Counted from the stretch's first letter, positions 51,153 to 60,040 are shown. The stretch: DNA of 64,000 bases from Nocardioides plantarum (GCF_006346395.1 NZ_VDMS01000002.1:662712-726711), one strand, 5' to 3'. Notes: generated by a model from the letters alone, not told the origin. Numbers and translations are program-made.

Positions 51153-52355
51153 TCAGGCGAGGGCGTCGAGGACCTCGCGCACGGCCTGCAGCCCACGCTC
51201 GACCTCGTCGTACGACGTGGAGAGGGGCGAGAGGCCGAGCCGCAGGCCGTCCGGGTCGCGGTAGTCGGGGATCACGTCGCGGCGCCACAGCGCGGCGGTG
51301 GCCTCGCGCATCAGCGGGTGGTTGAGGGTGACGTGACCGCCGCGCCACGCAGCCTCGCGCGGGGAGGCGAGGACGGTGTCGGGCAGCAGCTCGGCGGCGA
51401 CCGTGATCGCGTGCTCGGTCAGCCCGACCGACTTGGCGCGGACGGCGTCCATGCCGACCTCGTCGAGCAGCGCCAGCATGTCCTGGAGCGCGAGCATCCC
51501 GACGACCGGCGGGGTCCCCGACAGCATCCGCCGGATGCCGGCGGCGGGTGCATAGCTCGGGCCCATCAGGAACGGGTCGAGCGCCCCCATCCATCCCTGC
51601 ACGGGCTGGGTCAGCGGTACGTCGCCGGTGAGGTGCCGCTCGGCGACGTACACGAACGCGGGCGCGCCCGGCCCGCCGTTGAGGTACTTGTAGGTGCAGC
51701 CGACCGCCAGGTCGACCTCCCACGCGTCGAGCTGCGTCGGCACCGACCCGACGGAGTGCGAGAGGTCCCACAGCACGAGGGCCCCGGCGTCGTGGGCGAT
51801 CCGCGTCAGCGCCGGTACGTCGGCCAGCCAGGCCGAGCGGTAGGCCACGTGGCTCAGCACGACCAGCGCCGTCTGCTCCCCCACGGCCTCGGCCAGGAGC
51901 TCGGCGGTCACGCCCGCGCTCGTGTCGACGTCGACCCACCGCAGCGTCAGCCCGCACTCGCGGGCCACCCCGTCGGCGACGTAGCGGTCGGTCGGGAAGT
52001 TGTCGCGGTCGACCACGATCTCGGTGCGTCCCGGGCGCAGCGCGACCGCGGCCCGCATCGCCTTGTAGAGCAGCACCGTCGTCGAGTCGCCGACCACCGT
52101 CTGGCCGGGCGCCGCCCCCAGGCAGACCCGCCCGATCTCGTCGCCGACCACCTCGGGCAGCAGGAACCACGACTCGTCCCACCCGCGGATCAGCCGGGCG
52201 CCCCACTCCTGCTCGACGAACGTCCGCAGCCGCTCGCCCGTCGCCCTCAGGGGCCGGCCCAGCGAGTTGCCGTCGAGGTAGACCAGGTCGGAGTCGGTCC
52301 CGACGAAGCGGTCGCGGTAGGACCCGAGCGGGTCATGGGTGTCGAGGTCGGTCAC
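51153..52355 (-). CDS. kynU: Kynureninase
   Basis: 400 residues. The PLP-dependent fold is clear: TDSDLVYLDGNSLGRPL at the N-terminus, DLSHSVGSVPTQLDAWEVDLAVGCTYKYLNGGPG with the PLP lysine, and GWMGALDPFLMGPSY. It cleaves kynurenine (or 3-hydroxykynurenine) to anthranilate plus alanine in tryptophan breakdown. No kynurenine formamidase or tryptophan dioxygenase gene lies in the window. The GTG is 7 nt after TAGCGT (52363-52368), implying a leaderless transcript. Confidence 0.95.
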   Translation of the reverse strand: MTDLDTHDPLGSYRDRFVGTDSDLVYLDGNSLGRPLRATGERLRTFVEQEWGARLIRGWDESWFLLPEVVGDEIGRVCLGAAPGQTVVGDSTTVLLYKAMRAAVALRPGRTEIVVDRDNFPTDRYVADGVARECGLTLRWVDVDTSAGVTAELLAEAVGEQTALVVLSHVAYRSAWLADVPALTRIAHDAGALVLWDLSHSVGSVPTQLDAWEVDLAVGCTYKYLNGGPGAPAFVYVAERHLTGDVPLTQPVQGWMGALDPFLMGPSYAPAAGIRRMLSGTPPVVGMLALQDMLALLDEVGMDAVRAKSVGLTEHAITVAAELLPDTVLASPREAAWRGGHVTLNHPLMREATAALWRRDVIPDYRDPDGLRLGLSPLSTSYDEVERGLQAVREVLDALA

Positions 52356-52362
52356 GGCGGCG

Positions 52363-52368
52363 ACGCTA
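52363..52368 (-). promoter_or_regulatory. -10 box of kynU
   Basis: TAGCGT on the minus strand with a 7-nt spacer to the GTG. Confidence 0.5.
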
Positions 52369-52384
52369 CCCGCCGACGTCGGGT

Positions 52385-52453
52385 GACCCGTCGCCCGTGG
52401 GCGACGGGTCAGCGTGGATCTCGCGGTGACCCGTCGTCCATGGGCGACGGGTC
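52385..52453. repeat. Two tandem REP-like palindromes, period 43 nt
   Basis: Palindromes at 52385-52410 and 52428-52453 with a 17-nt spacer (AGCGTGGATCTCGCGGT). They lie in the short gap between the divergent kynU and Eis-like genes, so they are in promoter rather than terminator position here. Confidence 0.85.
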
Positions 52454-52480
52454 GGCGCACGCCTGGTAGACACTGCGGTC

Positions 52481-53677
52481 GTGGAGATCCGCCGCTACAC
52501 CCTCGACGACCACCTGCCGTCCTACCGCCTGTCGATGGAGGCCTTCGGCTCCGGGCCGGGCGGTCCTCCGCCGGCACCGACCGTCCTCCCAGAGGGACGC
52601 GAGGTCTGGCTCGCGGTCGACGGCGACGACATCGCGGCGCGCGCCGCGGCACACTCCTACGAGTCGTGGTGGCACGGGCGCCGGGTGCCGACCTGCGGCA
52701 TCGCGAGCGTCGCCGTCGCGCCCGAGCGGCGCGGCGAGGGCCTGCTGGTGCCGGTCTTCGAGGCGACCCTCGGCGCGGCCGCCGAGCGCGGCGAGGTGCT
52801 GTCGACGCTCTTCCCGACGGCCAACGGCATCTACCGTCCGCTCGGCTACGAGATCGTGTCCTCCTACGACACCGTCGTGCTCGCGACCGCCGACCTCGCG
52901 GCCGTCCGCCCGCCCGCCGACACCCGCACCCGCAGGGCCGGCGTGGGCGACGTACCCGCTCTCAAGCACGTGTACGACGAGTGGGCGGCCGCGCAGAACG
53001 GCCCGCTGACCCGCACCGGCCCCCGCTTCGCGACCACCGACCAGGAGCTGGTCGACGAGTTCACCGCCGTCTCCCTCGCCGTCGACACCGGGCCGGACGG
53101 GCAGGAGCGGGTCGTCGGCTACGCGCTGTGGGACCGGGGCGAGGGCTACGACCCCACCACCGCGACCCTCGAGGTGCACGACCTCGTCGCGGTGACCGCC
53201 GACGGCTACCGCGCGCTGTGGCGACTCCTCGGCACCCACACCTCCGTGGCCGGACGGGTGCGCCTCCACACGTCGGGCGAGGACCCCGCCCGACTCGTGC
53301 TCCCCACCGCCGCGTGGGACGTCGTCGCACGCCACCCCTACATGCTGCGCGTCAGCGACCCGGCCGCGGCCCTGAGCGGTCTCTCCTGGCCCGGCGGGGC
53401 CGTCGACGTCGTGCTCGCCGTGGCCGGCGACCGACTGCGGACCGCCGACGGGACCTACCGGCTCAGCCTCGGCGACGGGCCGTCGACGTGCGAGCGGGTC
53501 GACCCCGCGGGCGAGGCCCCCACGTTCACCACCCAGGGCCTCGCGCTGGTGTACGCCGGCGCCCAGTCGTGCGCGAACCTGCGGATGAGCGGCCACCTGA
53601 GCGGCCCCGCCACCCACGACGCCGTGCTCGACGCCCTCCTCGGCGGGCGACCGGTGCACGTGCGCGACTACTTCTGA
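52481..53677 (+). CDS. Eis-like GNAT acetyltransferase
   Basis: 398 residues, the usual length of the Eis family. The first GNAT domain has VPTCGIASVAVAPERRGEGLLVPVFEATL and LFPTANGIYRPLGYE. A second GNAT-like domain follows at about 150-285. The C-terminal SCP2-like domain has DVVLAVAGDRLRTADGTYRLSLGDG and GLALVYAGAQSCANLRMSGHLSG. The chain ends in VHVRDYF, with the carboxy-terminal Phe used for catalysis in Eis. It acetylates amines; some Eis proteins inactivate aminoglycosides, but the substrate is not known here. The GTG is 6 nt after GACACT. Confidence 0.9.
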   Translation: MEIRRYTLDDHLPSYRLSMEAFGSGPGGPPPAPTVLPEGREVWLAVDGDDIAARAAAHSYESWWHGRRVPTCGIASVAVAPERRGEGLLVPVFEATLGAAAERGEVLSTLFPTANGIYRPLGYEIVSSYDTVVLATADLAAVRPPADTRTRRAGVGDVPALKHVYDEWAAAQNGPLTRTGPRFATTDQELVDEFTAVSLAVDTGPDGQERVVGYALWDRGEGYDPTTATLEVHDLVAVTADGYRALWRLLGTHTSVAGRVRLHTSGEDPARLVLPTAAWDVVARHPYMLRVSDPAAALSGLSWPGGAVDVVLAVAGDRLRTADGTYRLSLGDGPSTCERVDPAGEAPTFTTQGLALVYAGAQSCANLRMSGHLSGPATHDAVLDALLGGRPVHVRDYF

Positions 53678-53733
53678 CCGTCCTGGGCGTGGTGCTCGGG
53701 AGGCCCGGTCACCGGCCGGGTCACTGGGCCCGG

Positions 53734-54771
53734 TCACTGGAAGGTGACGAAGCGGACCTTCGGCCGGATCTTGGCCACGTCGCGCGCCGACATCAGCGGC
53801 TGGTCCTCGTCGTAGAACAGCTTGAACCCCATCGTGAAGGCGCGGGGGCGGGCGACGGCCCGATAGGTCGCGAGCTTCTCTCGTGGCGTGCCGAAGCCGT
53901 CGACGTGCTGGACCATCGCCAAACCCGGTCGCGCAACCACCCGGCTCACGCTGCGGATCATCGCGGCCCGGAACTGGTGCAGCACGAAGACCTTCTCGGG
54001 CAGGTCCTGGCGGCGGGTCAGGTCGGACAGCCAGCGCGACACCGCGTTGACCTCGGCCGCGCTGGTCGAGCCGATCACGCTGCCGGGCACCTCGCCGGGC
54101 GCCATCCGCCACTCGGGGTCGAGCGCCAGGCCGACGTGCGGCTCGCGCAGCGCCCACTCCCACCGCTTGACGACGTCGAGGAACCGGGCCCTCCCGGGCT
54201 GGATGTCGAGCACGAGCAGCGCGTGGTGGCGGCGCGCGGCCTCGACGTACTCCTCGACGACCGCACGGGGGATGTCGTGGCTGTAGGTGCCGTCCGGGCC
54301 CGGTGAGCGGTCGGCGACGGTGACGATGAGCTCGTAGACCAGCTGCACCGTGCCGAGCGCCCGGAACGGCCGGGCCGCCTTCTGCAGCCGCCGGTGCATG
54401 GCCTCGGGACCGTCCTCCCCCAGCACCCCGAGCGAGCCGGTGCTGCCGGTGCCGTAGTAGGCGACGAGCACGCGCCCCTTGCCGAAGACGTGGCCGTCAG
54501 CCGCGTGGGTGCGCGGCACCTCCGGCTCCTGCGTGGCACCGCTCGATGTCGGCCCCGCGCTCGGCTCCGCGCTCGGCTCCGAGGTCGCCGAGGTCGACGG
54601 GGGGCTGCCGGCGCTGCCCGGCTCGCCGGCCGGGGCCGCCTCGCGGGCGCGCCCAGCCGGCTCGTCGTCCCCGACGAGGCGCACGAGCCCGACCACGACG
54701 AGCAGCAGGACGAGCGCGGCGAGCGCAAGGGTCAGGCCCCGCGGGCGCGGGGCGCGGACGGTGGCCGTCAC
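53734..54771 (-). CDS. Membrane-anchored extracytoplasmic protein of unknown function
   Basis: 345 residues. One N-terminal membrane helix (GLTLALAALVLLLVVVGLVRLVG) is followed by a Ser/Pro/Glu linker. A globular domain then has VFGKGRVLVAYYGTGSTGSLGVLGEDGPEAMHRRL, TYSHDIPRAVVEEYVEAARRHHALLVLDIQPGRARFLDVVKRWEW and HVGLALDPEWRMAPGEVPG. The alternating strands and acidic residues look like a TIM-barrel hydrolase-like fold, possibly acting on wall polymers; this is inference. The GTG lies 4 nt after the ilvD stop, so it is co-transcribed with ilvD. I recognise no named family. Confidence 0.75.
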   Translation of the reverse strand: MTATVRAPRPRGLTLALAALVLLLVVVGLVRLVGDDEPAGRAREAAPAGEPGSAGSPPSTSATSEPSAEPSAGPTSSGATQEPEVPRTHAADGHVFGKGRVLVAYYGTGSTGSLGVLGEDGPEAMHRRLQKAARPFRALGTVQLVYELIVTVADRSPGPDGTYSHDIPRAVVEEYVEAARRHHALLVLDIQPGRARFLDVVKRWEWALREPHVGLALDPEWRMAPGEVPGSVIGSTSAAEVNAVSRWLSDLTRRQDLPEKVFVLHQFRAAMIRSVSRVVARPGLAMVQHVDGFGTPREKLATYRAVARPRAFTMGFKLFYDEDQPLMSARDVAKIRPKVRFVTFQ

Positions 54772-54775
54772 GAGG

Positions 54776-56461
54776 TCAGGAGGTGACGGCGCCGTGCGCC
54801 GCGGAGGTGACCGTGCGGGCGTACTTGCCGAGGACGCCGCGGGTGTACTTCGGCGGCAGCGGCTCCCACCCGACGCGGCGGGCCTCGAGGTCGTCGGGGC
54901 CGGCGAACTCCACCTCGAGGGTCTTGTTGAGCACGTCGAGGGTGATCGGGTCGCCGTCACGCACGAAGGCGATCGGGCCGCCGTCGGCGGCCTCGGGGGC
55001 GACGTGGCCGACGCACAGGCCGGTGGTGCCGCCGGAGAACCGGCCGTCGGTGAGCAGCAGCACGTCCTTGCCGAGGCCGGCGCCCTTGATGGCACCGGTG
55101 ATCGCGAGCATCTCGCGCATGCCCGGACCGCCCTTGGGGCCCTCGTAGCGGATGACCACGACGTCGCCGGCGACGATCTTGCCCTCGGTGAGGGCGTCCA
55201 TCGCGGCCCGCTCGCCGTCGAAGACCCGGGCGGTGCCGGAGAAGACCGACTCGTCGAACCCGGCCGACTTCACGACCGCGCCCTCGGGGGCCAGCGAGCC
55301 CTTGAGGATGGTCAGGCCGCCGCTGGCGTGGATCGGTCGGTCGAGGGAGCGCAGCACGTCGTCGTCGAGCGGCGGCGGGGCGAGGGCCTCGAGGTTCTCG
55401 GCCATCGTGCGGCCGGTCACGGTGAGGCAGTCGCCGTTCATCAGGCCCGCGTCGAGCAGGGCCTTCATCACCACGGGGATGCCGCCGATCTTGTCGACGT
55501 CGTTCATGACGTAGCGGCCGAAGGGCTTGAGGTCGGCCAGGTGGGGCACCTTGTCGCCGACCCGGTTGAAGTCGTCGAGGGTCAGGTCGACCTCGGCCTC
55601 GCGGGCCATCGCCAGCAGGTGGAGCACGGCGTTGGTGGAGCCACCGAGGGCCATCACGACGGTGATGGCGTTCTCGAACGCCGGCTTGGTCATGATCTGG
55701 CGGGCGGTGATGCCCTGACGGAGCAGGTTGACCACGGCCTCGCCGGAGCGGTGGGCGAACCCGTCGCGCCGGCGGTCGACGGCCGGCGGGGCTGCGCTGC
55801 CCGGCAGCGACATGCCGATCGCCTCGGCGACGGCGGCCATCGTGTTGGCGGTGTACATGCCGCCGCAGGCGCCCTCGCCCGGACAGATCGCGCGCTCGAT
55901 GCGGTCGACCTCGTCGCGGGTGATCTTGCCCGCCAGGCACGCACCAACGGCCTCGAAGGCGTCGATGATGGTGACGTCCTTGCCGTCGACGCTGCCGGGC
56001 ATCGTCGAGCCGGCGTAGAGGAACACCGAGCTCAGGTCGAGGCGGGCGGCGGCCATCATCATGCCGGGCAGTGACTTGTCGCAGCCGGCGAGCAGCACCG
56101 AGCCGTCGAGCCGCTCGGCCATCATCACGGTCTCGACGGAGTCGGCGATGACCTCGCGCGAGACCAGCGAGAAGTGCATCCCCTCGTGGCCCATCGAGAT
56201 GCCGTCGGACACCGAGATCGTGCCGAACTCGAGCGGGTAGCCACCGGCCGCGTGCACGCCGTTCTTGACGGCCTTGGCGAGCCGGTCGAGGGACAGGTTG
56301 CAGGGGGTGATCTCGTTCCACGACGACGCCACCCCGATCTGCGGCTTGACCCAGTCGTCGTCGCCCATGCCGACGGCCCGGAGCATGCCGCGCGCCGCGG
56401 CCTTCTCGAGCCCGTCGGTGACGTCGCGGGAGCGGGGCTTGATGTCGGGCTGGTCACTCAT
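54776..56461 (-). CDS. ilvD: Dihydroxy-acid dehydratase
   Basis: 561 residues. The iron-sulfur cluster cysteines lie in [31 protein letters not shown] and [30 protein letters not shown]. Other conserved stretches are [40 protein letters not shown] and the C-terminal Asp/Lys residues. It makes the 2-keto acid precursors of valine and isoleucine. The ATG is 6 nt after TATCCT (56468-56473), so the transcript is probably leaderless. REP-like repeats lie upstream. Confidence 0.96.
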   Translation of the reverse strand: MSDQPDIKPRSRDVTDGLEKAAARGMLRAVGMGDDDWVKPQIGVASSWNEITPCNLSLDRLAKAVKNGVHAAGGYPLEFGTISVSDGISMGHEGMHFSLVSREVIADSVETVMMAERLDGSVLLAGCDKSLPGMMMAAARLDLSSVFLYAGSTMPGSVDGKDVTIIDAFEAVGACLAGKITRDEVDRIERAICPGEGACGGMYTANTMAAVAEAIGMSLPGSAAPPAVDRRRDGFAHRSGEAVVNLLRQGITARQIMTKPAFENAITVVMALGGSTNAVLHLLAMAREAEVDLTLDDFNRVGDKVPHLADLKPFGRYVMNDVDKIGGIPVVMKALLDAGLMNGDCLTVTGRTMAENLEALAPPPLDDDVLRSLDRPIHASGGLTILKGSLAPEGAVVKSAGFDESVFSGTARVFDGERAAMDALTEGKIVAGDVVVIRYEGPKGGPGMREMLAITGAIKGAGLGKDVLLLTDGRFSGGTTGLCVGHVAPEAADGGPIAFVRDGDPITLDVLNKTLEVEFAGPDDLEARRVGWEPLPPKYTRGVLGKYARTVTSAAHGAVTS

Positions 56462-56467
56462 GGTTCG

Positions 56468-56473
56468 AGGATA
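56468..56473 (-). promoter_or_regulatory. -10 box of ilvD
   Basis: TATCCT on the minus strand, 6 nt from the ATG. Confidence 0.5.
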
Positions 56474-56600
56474 GGTCCGAGCAGTCGCCGGCCACCGCCG
56501 GTCCCAGACGTTGGGGACACCTGGCCCTCCGCGCGCCCCCTCGGGCACGAGACCGTCCACGCGTGCGGGCCGGTGGGACATGCCGGCGGGGGCTCACGGT

Positions 56601-56669
56601 GACCCGTCGCCCGTTGCGGACGGGTCAGCGCGGATTCCGCGGTGACCCGTCGCCCGTTGCGGACGGGTC
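56601..56669. repeat. Two tandem REP-like palindromes, period 43 nt
   Basis: Imperfect palindromes at 56601-56626 and 56644-56669 (GACCCGTCGCCCGTTGCGGACGGGTC form, central GTTGCG) with a 17-nt spacer AGCGCGGATTCCGCGGT, itself partly palindromic. They lie between ilvD and the MITE-like element. Confidence 0.8.
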
Positions 56670-56688
56670 AGCGCGGGCGGGCTGGGGG

Positions 56689-56857
56689 CTAGGGCGTGTC
56701 TCTCGATCAGGGGTGGATGCCAGCGACGTCCAGGTCGTGCGATGACGGTGTCCGCAGGTGCGACGGCATACTCGCCGTATTTCGAGCAGCTGCGGTGCCG
56801 TCAGCGTGCGGCCTGGGCGGCGTCTGGCGCCGCCCAGGATCGAGAGACACGCCCTAG
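56689..56857. mobile_element. 169-bp MITE-like element with CTAG target duplications
   Basis: Perfect inverted ends: CTAGGGCGTGTCTCTCGATC at the left and its exact complement at the right. Read as 16-nt terminal repeats GGCGTGTCTCTCGATC flanked by CTAG on both sides, it fits a transposon-type insertion with a 4-bp duplication. The interior codes for nothing, and contains an 11-bp hairpin (56812-56838). The right CTAG supplies the stop codon of the SRPBCC gene. It would have been moved by a transposase elsewhere in the genome. Confidence 0.75.
56812..56838 (-). terminator. Hairpin inside the MITE-like element
   Basis: CCTGGGCGGCG pairs perfectly with CGCCGCCCAGG around a 5-nt loop. It lies about 15 nt after the stop codon of the minus-strand SRPBCC gene and could end its transcript. 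Confidence 0.5.
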
Positions 56858-57309
56858 GCCTCGGCGGCGGCCTTCAGCTGGGCCAGTCCGCGCTCGAAGT
56901 CCTTGCCGACGAGCCGGTCCATCGTCACGACCTTGCCCAGGACGCCCATCACGCCGGTCTGCTCCCCGGACATCGCCCAGGTGACGTCGGTGCCGGTGCC
57001 GTTGGAGGCGAGCAGGAAGGAGACCTCGCTGGTGGAGCGGAACGGCTTGACGAACACGATCATCAGGTCGACGCGCTCGGGCGTGGAGCCGGTGATCTCC
57101 ATCGACCCGCGACCGGCCTTGCGGTTGCCCGACCACGCGTAGTGGGCGCCGACACCGGAGTCGGCGCCGCTGTAGACGCGCTCCAGCGCGGGGTCGACGC
57201 CCTCCCAGGGCGACCAGGCGGGCCATTCGTGAAGATCGTTGACGAGGCGGTGCACCAGCGCCGGGTCGGCGGCGATGGAGGCGGACCGGCTCACGCGGTA
57301 GTTCCCCAT
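56854..57309 (-). CDS. SRPBCC-family (polyketide cyclase/START-like) protein
   Basis: 151 residues: MGNYRVSRSASIAADPALVHRLVNDLHEWPAWSPWEGVDPALERVYSG...YAWSGNRKAGRGSMEITGSTPERVDLMIVFVKPFRSTSEVSFLLASNGTGTDVTWAMSGEQTG. The helix-grip fold binds a hydrophobic ligand; none is known. The ATG is 6 nt after CACGAT (57316-57321). The stop codon TAG is supplied by the target-site duplication of the adjacent MITE-like element. Confidence 0.85.
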   Translation of the reverse strand: MGNYRVSRSASIAADPALVHRLVNDLHEWPAWSPWEGVDPALERVYSGADSGVGAHYAWSGNRKAGRGSMEITGSTPERVDLMIVFVKPFRSTSEVSFLLASNGTGTDVTWAMSGEQTGVMGVLGKVVTMDRLVGKDFERGLAQLKAAAEA

Positions 57310-57374
57310 CCGGGCATCGTGACACATTCGTGACCTTCGGTGGAGGGCAGCGGGGACGTCGCTACGGTGACCCG

Positions 57375-58226
57375 GTGCCACGCCCCTCCCCGATCGTCCT
57401 GGTGCTGATCGGGATCGCGTCGGTCCAGCTCGGCGCAGGGGTTGCCAAGTCGCTGTTCGACGAGGTGTCGCCCTCCGCGTTGGTCTTCCTGCGGCTGGCG
57501 ACCAGCTCGCTGGTCCTGCTGGTCTGGGCGCGACCGCGGCTGCGCGGCCGCTCCCGCACCGACCTGCTGGTCCTGCTGGGGTTCGGGGCGAGCCTGGGCC
57601 TGATGAACCTGGCGATCTACGAGTCCTTCTCGCGGATCCCGCTGGGCATCGCGGTCACCCTCGAGTTCGTCGGTCCGCTGACGCTCGCGGTCGTCGGCTC
57701 GCGGCGCGCCCGCGACCTGGCCTGGGTGGGGCTCGCCGCCGTCGGGGTCGCCCTGCTGGGAGCCGAGCGGGCCGACCTCGACCTGCTGGGGTTGCTGTTC
57801 GCGCTGCTCGCGGGGGCGTGCTGGGCGGCGTACATCCTGCTGTCGGGCGCAACCGGGCGTCGCTTCGCGGGGATCGAGGGGCTGGCCCTGGCCAGTGTCG
57901 TGGCGATGCTGCTCGTGTCGCCGTTCCTGCTCCTCGACGGTGCCACCGACGGCATGCTCGACAGCCGGGTGCTGCTGCTCGGCGCGGCCGTGGGCGTGCT
58001 GTCGTCGGTGGTGCCCTACACCTGCGAGCTGGTGGCGCTGCGCACGCTGCGCCCGGCCACGTTCGGGATCCTGATGTCGCTCGAGCCGGCCGCGGCCGCG
58101 CTGGCCGGCATCCTGGTGCTGAGCGAGACCTTGAGCGGGCTGCAGTGGCTGGCCATCGCGTGTGTCGTCGCGGCCAGCATCGGCGCGACGCGGCAGGGTG
58201 TCGTCACCGATCCGGTGCCGGACTGA
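57375..58226 (+). CDS. EamA/RhaT-family transporter (DMT superfamily)
   Basis: 283 residues with ten membrane helices in two EamA halves (PSPIVLVLIGIASVQLGAGVAKSLFDEVSPSALVFLRLATSSLVLLVW and LGLLFALLAGACWAAYILLSGATGRRFAG). The end GILMSLEPAAAALAGILVLSETLSGLQWLAIACVVAASIGATR is typical. It moves small metabolites such as amino acids or nucleotide-related compounds. The GTG is 6 nt after TACGGT (57363-57368). Confidence 0.88.
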   Translation: MPRPSPIVLVLIGIASVQLGAGVAKSLFDEVSPSALVFLRLATSSLVLLVWARPRLRGRSRTDLLVLLGFGASLGLMNLAIYESFSRIPLGIAVTLEFVGPLTLAVVGSRRARDLAWVGLAAVGVALLGAERADLDLLGLLFALLAGACWAAYILLSGATGRRFAGIEGLALASVVAMLLVSPFLLLDGATDGMLDSRVLLLGAAVGVLSSVVPYTCELVALRTLRPATFGILMSLEPAAAALAGILVLSETLSGLQWLAIACVVAASIGATRQGVVTDPVPD

Positions 58227-58247
58227 GCCCGCTCGGGCTCGAATACA

Positions 58248-58259
58248 TGAACGCGTTCA
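58248..58259. promoter_or_regulatory. Perfect 12-bp palindrome upstream of a small gene
   Basis: TGAACGCGTTCA is exactly self-complementary. It lies about 45 nt upstream of TACGGT (58304-58309), the -10 box of the next small gene, roughly at or upstream of its -35. A TetR-type regulator could bind. Confidence 0.4.
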
Positions 58260-58315
58260 CCTGGTCGTCACGCGCAGGTGATGACCGGGTGTGCCCCGCG
58301 GCGTACGGTCTGACC

Positions 58316-58567
58316 ATGGTCGACTCGCGTCTCGTGGCACGCCCCCTGCGGGGTCTCGCGCGGCGCGTCCAGGACTGGTCGGTCGCCTCGCAGCAGCAGG
58401 CCCGTCGCAACGCGATGGTGGCCACCACCGCGTGCGCCCAGCGGCGCATCGAGCGCCAGGACGTCGACGACTACCTCGACGCCCGGGCCGTCCCGACTGT
58501 TCCGGCCATCCCGGCCGCTCCCGAGGAGCCCACCCGCCCGACCGCCGGTCGCGCGTCCCACGCCTGA
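58316..58567 (+). CDS. Small uncharacterised protein
   Basis: 83 residues: MVDSRLVARPLRGLARRVQDWSVASQQQARRNAMVATTACAQRRIERQDVDDYLDARAVP, then a Pro/Ala-rich tail. No membrane helix or known motif is seen. The first part is amphipathic and basic. The support is the leaderless-type start (TACGGT, then 6 nt, then ATG), codon use like its neighbours, and a nearby palindrome. It could be membrane-associated or nucleic-acid binding; no function is assigned. Confidence 0.65.
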   Translation: MVDSRLVARPLRGLARRVQDWSVASQQQARRNAMVATTACAQRRIERQDVDDYLDARAVPTVPAIPAAPEEPTRPTAGRASHA

Positions 58568-58602
58568 GGGCCCGGGCGGCCGCCGTACGGCAGAATCGGC
58601 GC

Positions 58603-59517
58603 ATGCCGACCTCCGCCGCGCGCGCCGTCGCCACCCGCTCGCCGGCCTTCCGCGACATCCTGTCCGATGACGGGACCCACCTACGGGCGTGGACCAACGA
58701 CCCCGACGGCCGCATCGACGGTCCGACGGTCGTGCTCTGCAACGGCCTCGGCACCAACGCCTGGTGCTGGCCGGCGCTGCTCTCGCCCGACTGCGGCGTG
58801 CGGATCGTGTCGTGGAACCACCGTGGCGTCGGCGGGTCGGAGCGGCCGGTCGACCCGAGCCACGTCGAGATCGAGCACTTCGTCCAGGACGGCCTGTCGG
58901 TCATGGACCACTTCGGCATCGACCGGGCCGTGCTGATGGGCTGGTCGATGGGGGTCAACACGATGTTCGAGCTCGCCGTGCGCCAGCCCGAGCGGGTGGC
59001 CGGCCTGTTCGCGGTCGCGGGCGTGCCGGGCGACACCTTCGCGACCATGCTCGGCCCGCTGCACGTGCCGCACGCCGTCGCCCGGGCGATCACCGTCAAC
59101 CTGTCGCGGGCGATGACGGTGGCCGGCAGGGCGCTCAGCCCGGTCGCCCGCCGGCTGCCGATCGGGTCGCGGACGATCGCGGTGCTCTCCCACTCCGGGT
59201 TCATGCTGCCGGTGCGCGACCCCGCGCTGGCGGCCGTCGGGGTCAAGGAGTTCCTCACGACCCCCCTCGACTGGTACTTCCACCTCGCGCTCAGCACGTC
59301 ACGGCATGCCCGGGTCTCCCTGTCGTCGATCTCCGTGCCGGCCGTGTTCGTCGCCGCGACGTACGACGTGCTCGCCGGCGCCCGCGACATGGCCACGGCC
59401 GCGGCGCGGATGAGCGACGCCGAGTACGTCGAGCTGCGCGGCTCGCACTTCCTGCCGATGGAGAAGCCCGAGGTCGTTCACCGGTTGCTGCTCGAGTTCC
59501 TCGACAGGGTTGGCTGA
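58603..59517 (+). CDS. Alpha/beta-hydrolase
   Basis: 304 residues. The oxyanion-hole segment VVLCNGLGTNAWCW, the nucleophile elbow GWSMGV, the Asp in AATYDVLAGARD and the His in LRGSHFLPMEKPEVV complete the triad. It resembles serine hydrolases of the epoxide hydrolase/lipase group. The substrate is unknown. The ATG is 6 nt after CAGAAT (58591-58596). Confidence 0.9.
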   Translation: MPTSAARAVATRSPAFRDILSDDGTHLRAWTNDPDGRIDGPTVVLCNGLGTNAWCWPALLSPDCGVRIVSWNHRGVGGSERPVDPSHVEIEHFVQDGLSVMDHFGIDRAVLMGWSMGVNTMFELAVRQPERVAGLFAVAGVPGDTFATMLGPLHVPHAVARAITVNLSRAMTVAGRALSPVARRLPIGSRTIAVLSHSGFMLPVRDPALAAVGVKEFLTTPLDWYFHLALSTSRHARVSLSSISVPAVFVAATYDVLAGARDMATAAARMSDAEYVELRGSHFLPMEKPEVVHRLLLEFLDRVG

Positions 59518-59556
59518 GCCGTCTGCCCGGTGGTCGGGCCGACCTTCGGCTGCGGT

Positions 59557-59610
59557 GGTCTCGACGCGGCCTTCGCGGCCTCGTTCCTCGGCCGCGAGCC
59601 TTGCTCAACC
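59557..59610 (-). repeat. 54-nt interspersed element, copy C
   Basis: Starts GGTCTCGACGCGGCC and ends CCTTGCTCAACC, with a GGCCTCGTTCCTCGGCC core. It matches 7255-7308 in orientation and length and is the complement of 22587-22640. It lies between the convergent hydrolase and VOC genes. Confidence 0.7.
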
Positions 59611-59644
59611 CTCGTTCGCGACGCTGAGAGCTCGTTCCTCGCTC

Positions 59645-60040
59645 TCAGCTGCTCTCTCGCTCCTCCTGGTTGCGGATCACGCAGAGCTGGTTGCCCTCGG
59701 GGTCGGCCAGGGTGACCCAGCCGGTTCCGGGGCCGTGGATGCCGCGGTGGTCGGCGACGACCGTCGCGCCGTGCTCGACGAGCCGGGCCACCTCGGCCTC
59801 GCGGGTGCCCTCGCGTGCCGCGACGTCGAAGTGGATCCGCTTGTCGGGCAGGTCGGCGTCGGGCACCTCGATGAACAGCAGCTGGTGGCCGGTCGCGGGG
59901 TCGCGGATCATGCACTCCTCGTGGCCGGGCTCGTTGGGGTCGCCCTCGATGTCGACGTACCCGAGCACGGGCTTCCACCACTCCGAGAGCGCGTAGGCGT
60001 CGTGGCAGTCGATGGTGGTGTGGGAGATGAAGGACGTCAT
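59645..60040 (-). CDS. VOC-family protein
   Basis: 131 residues: MTSFISHTTIDCHDAYALSEWWKPVLGYVD...GHQLLFIEVPDADLPDKRIHFDVAAREGTREAEVARLVEHGATVVADHRG...GWVTLADPEGNQLCVIRNQEE. The pattern of His and Glu is that of dioxygenase-like or glyoxalase-like proteins. It overlaps the HAD gene upstream by ATGA, so it is the last gene of a three-gene operon. The ligand is unknown. Confidence 0.85.
   Translation of the reverse strand: MTSFISHTTIDCHDAYALSEWWKPVLGYVDIEGDPNEPGHEECMIRDPATGHQLLFIEVPDADLPDKRIHFDVAAREGTREAEVARLVEHGATVVADHRGIHGPGTGWVTLADPEGNQLCVIRNQEERESS

Noticed and set aside
56758..57333. Plus-strand open frame through the MITE-like element and SRPBCC gene
   Set aside because: No start signals and it is antisense to a well-matched SRPBCC protein; no transposase motif was found in it.
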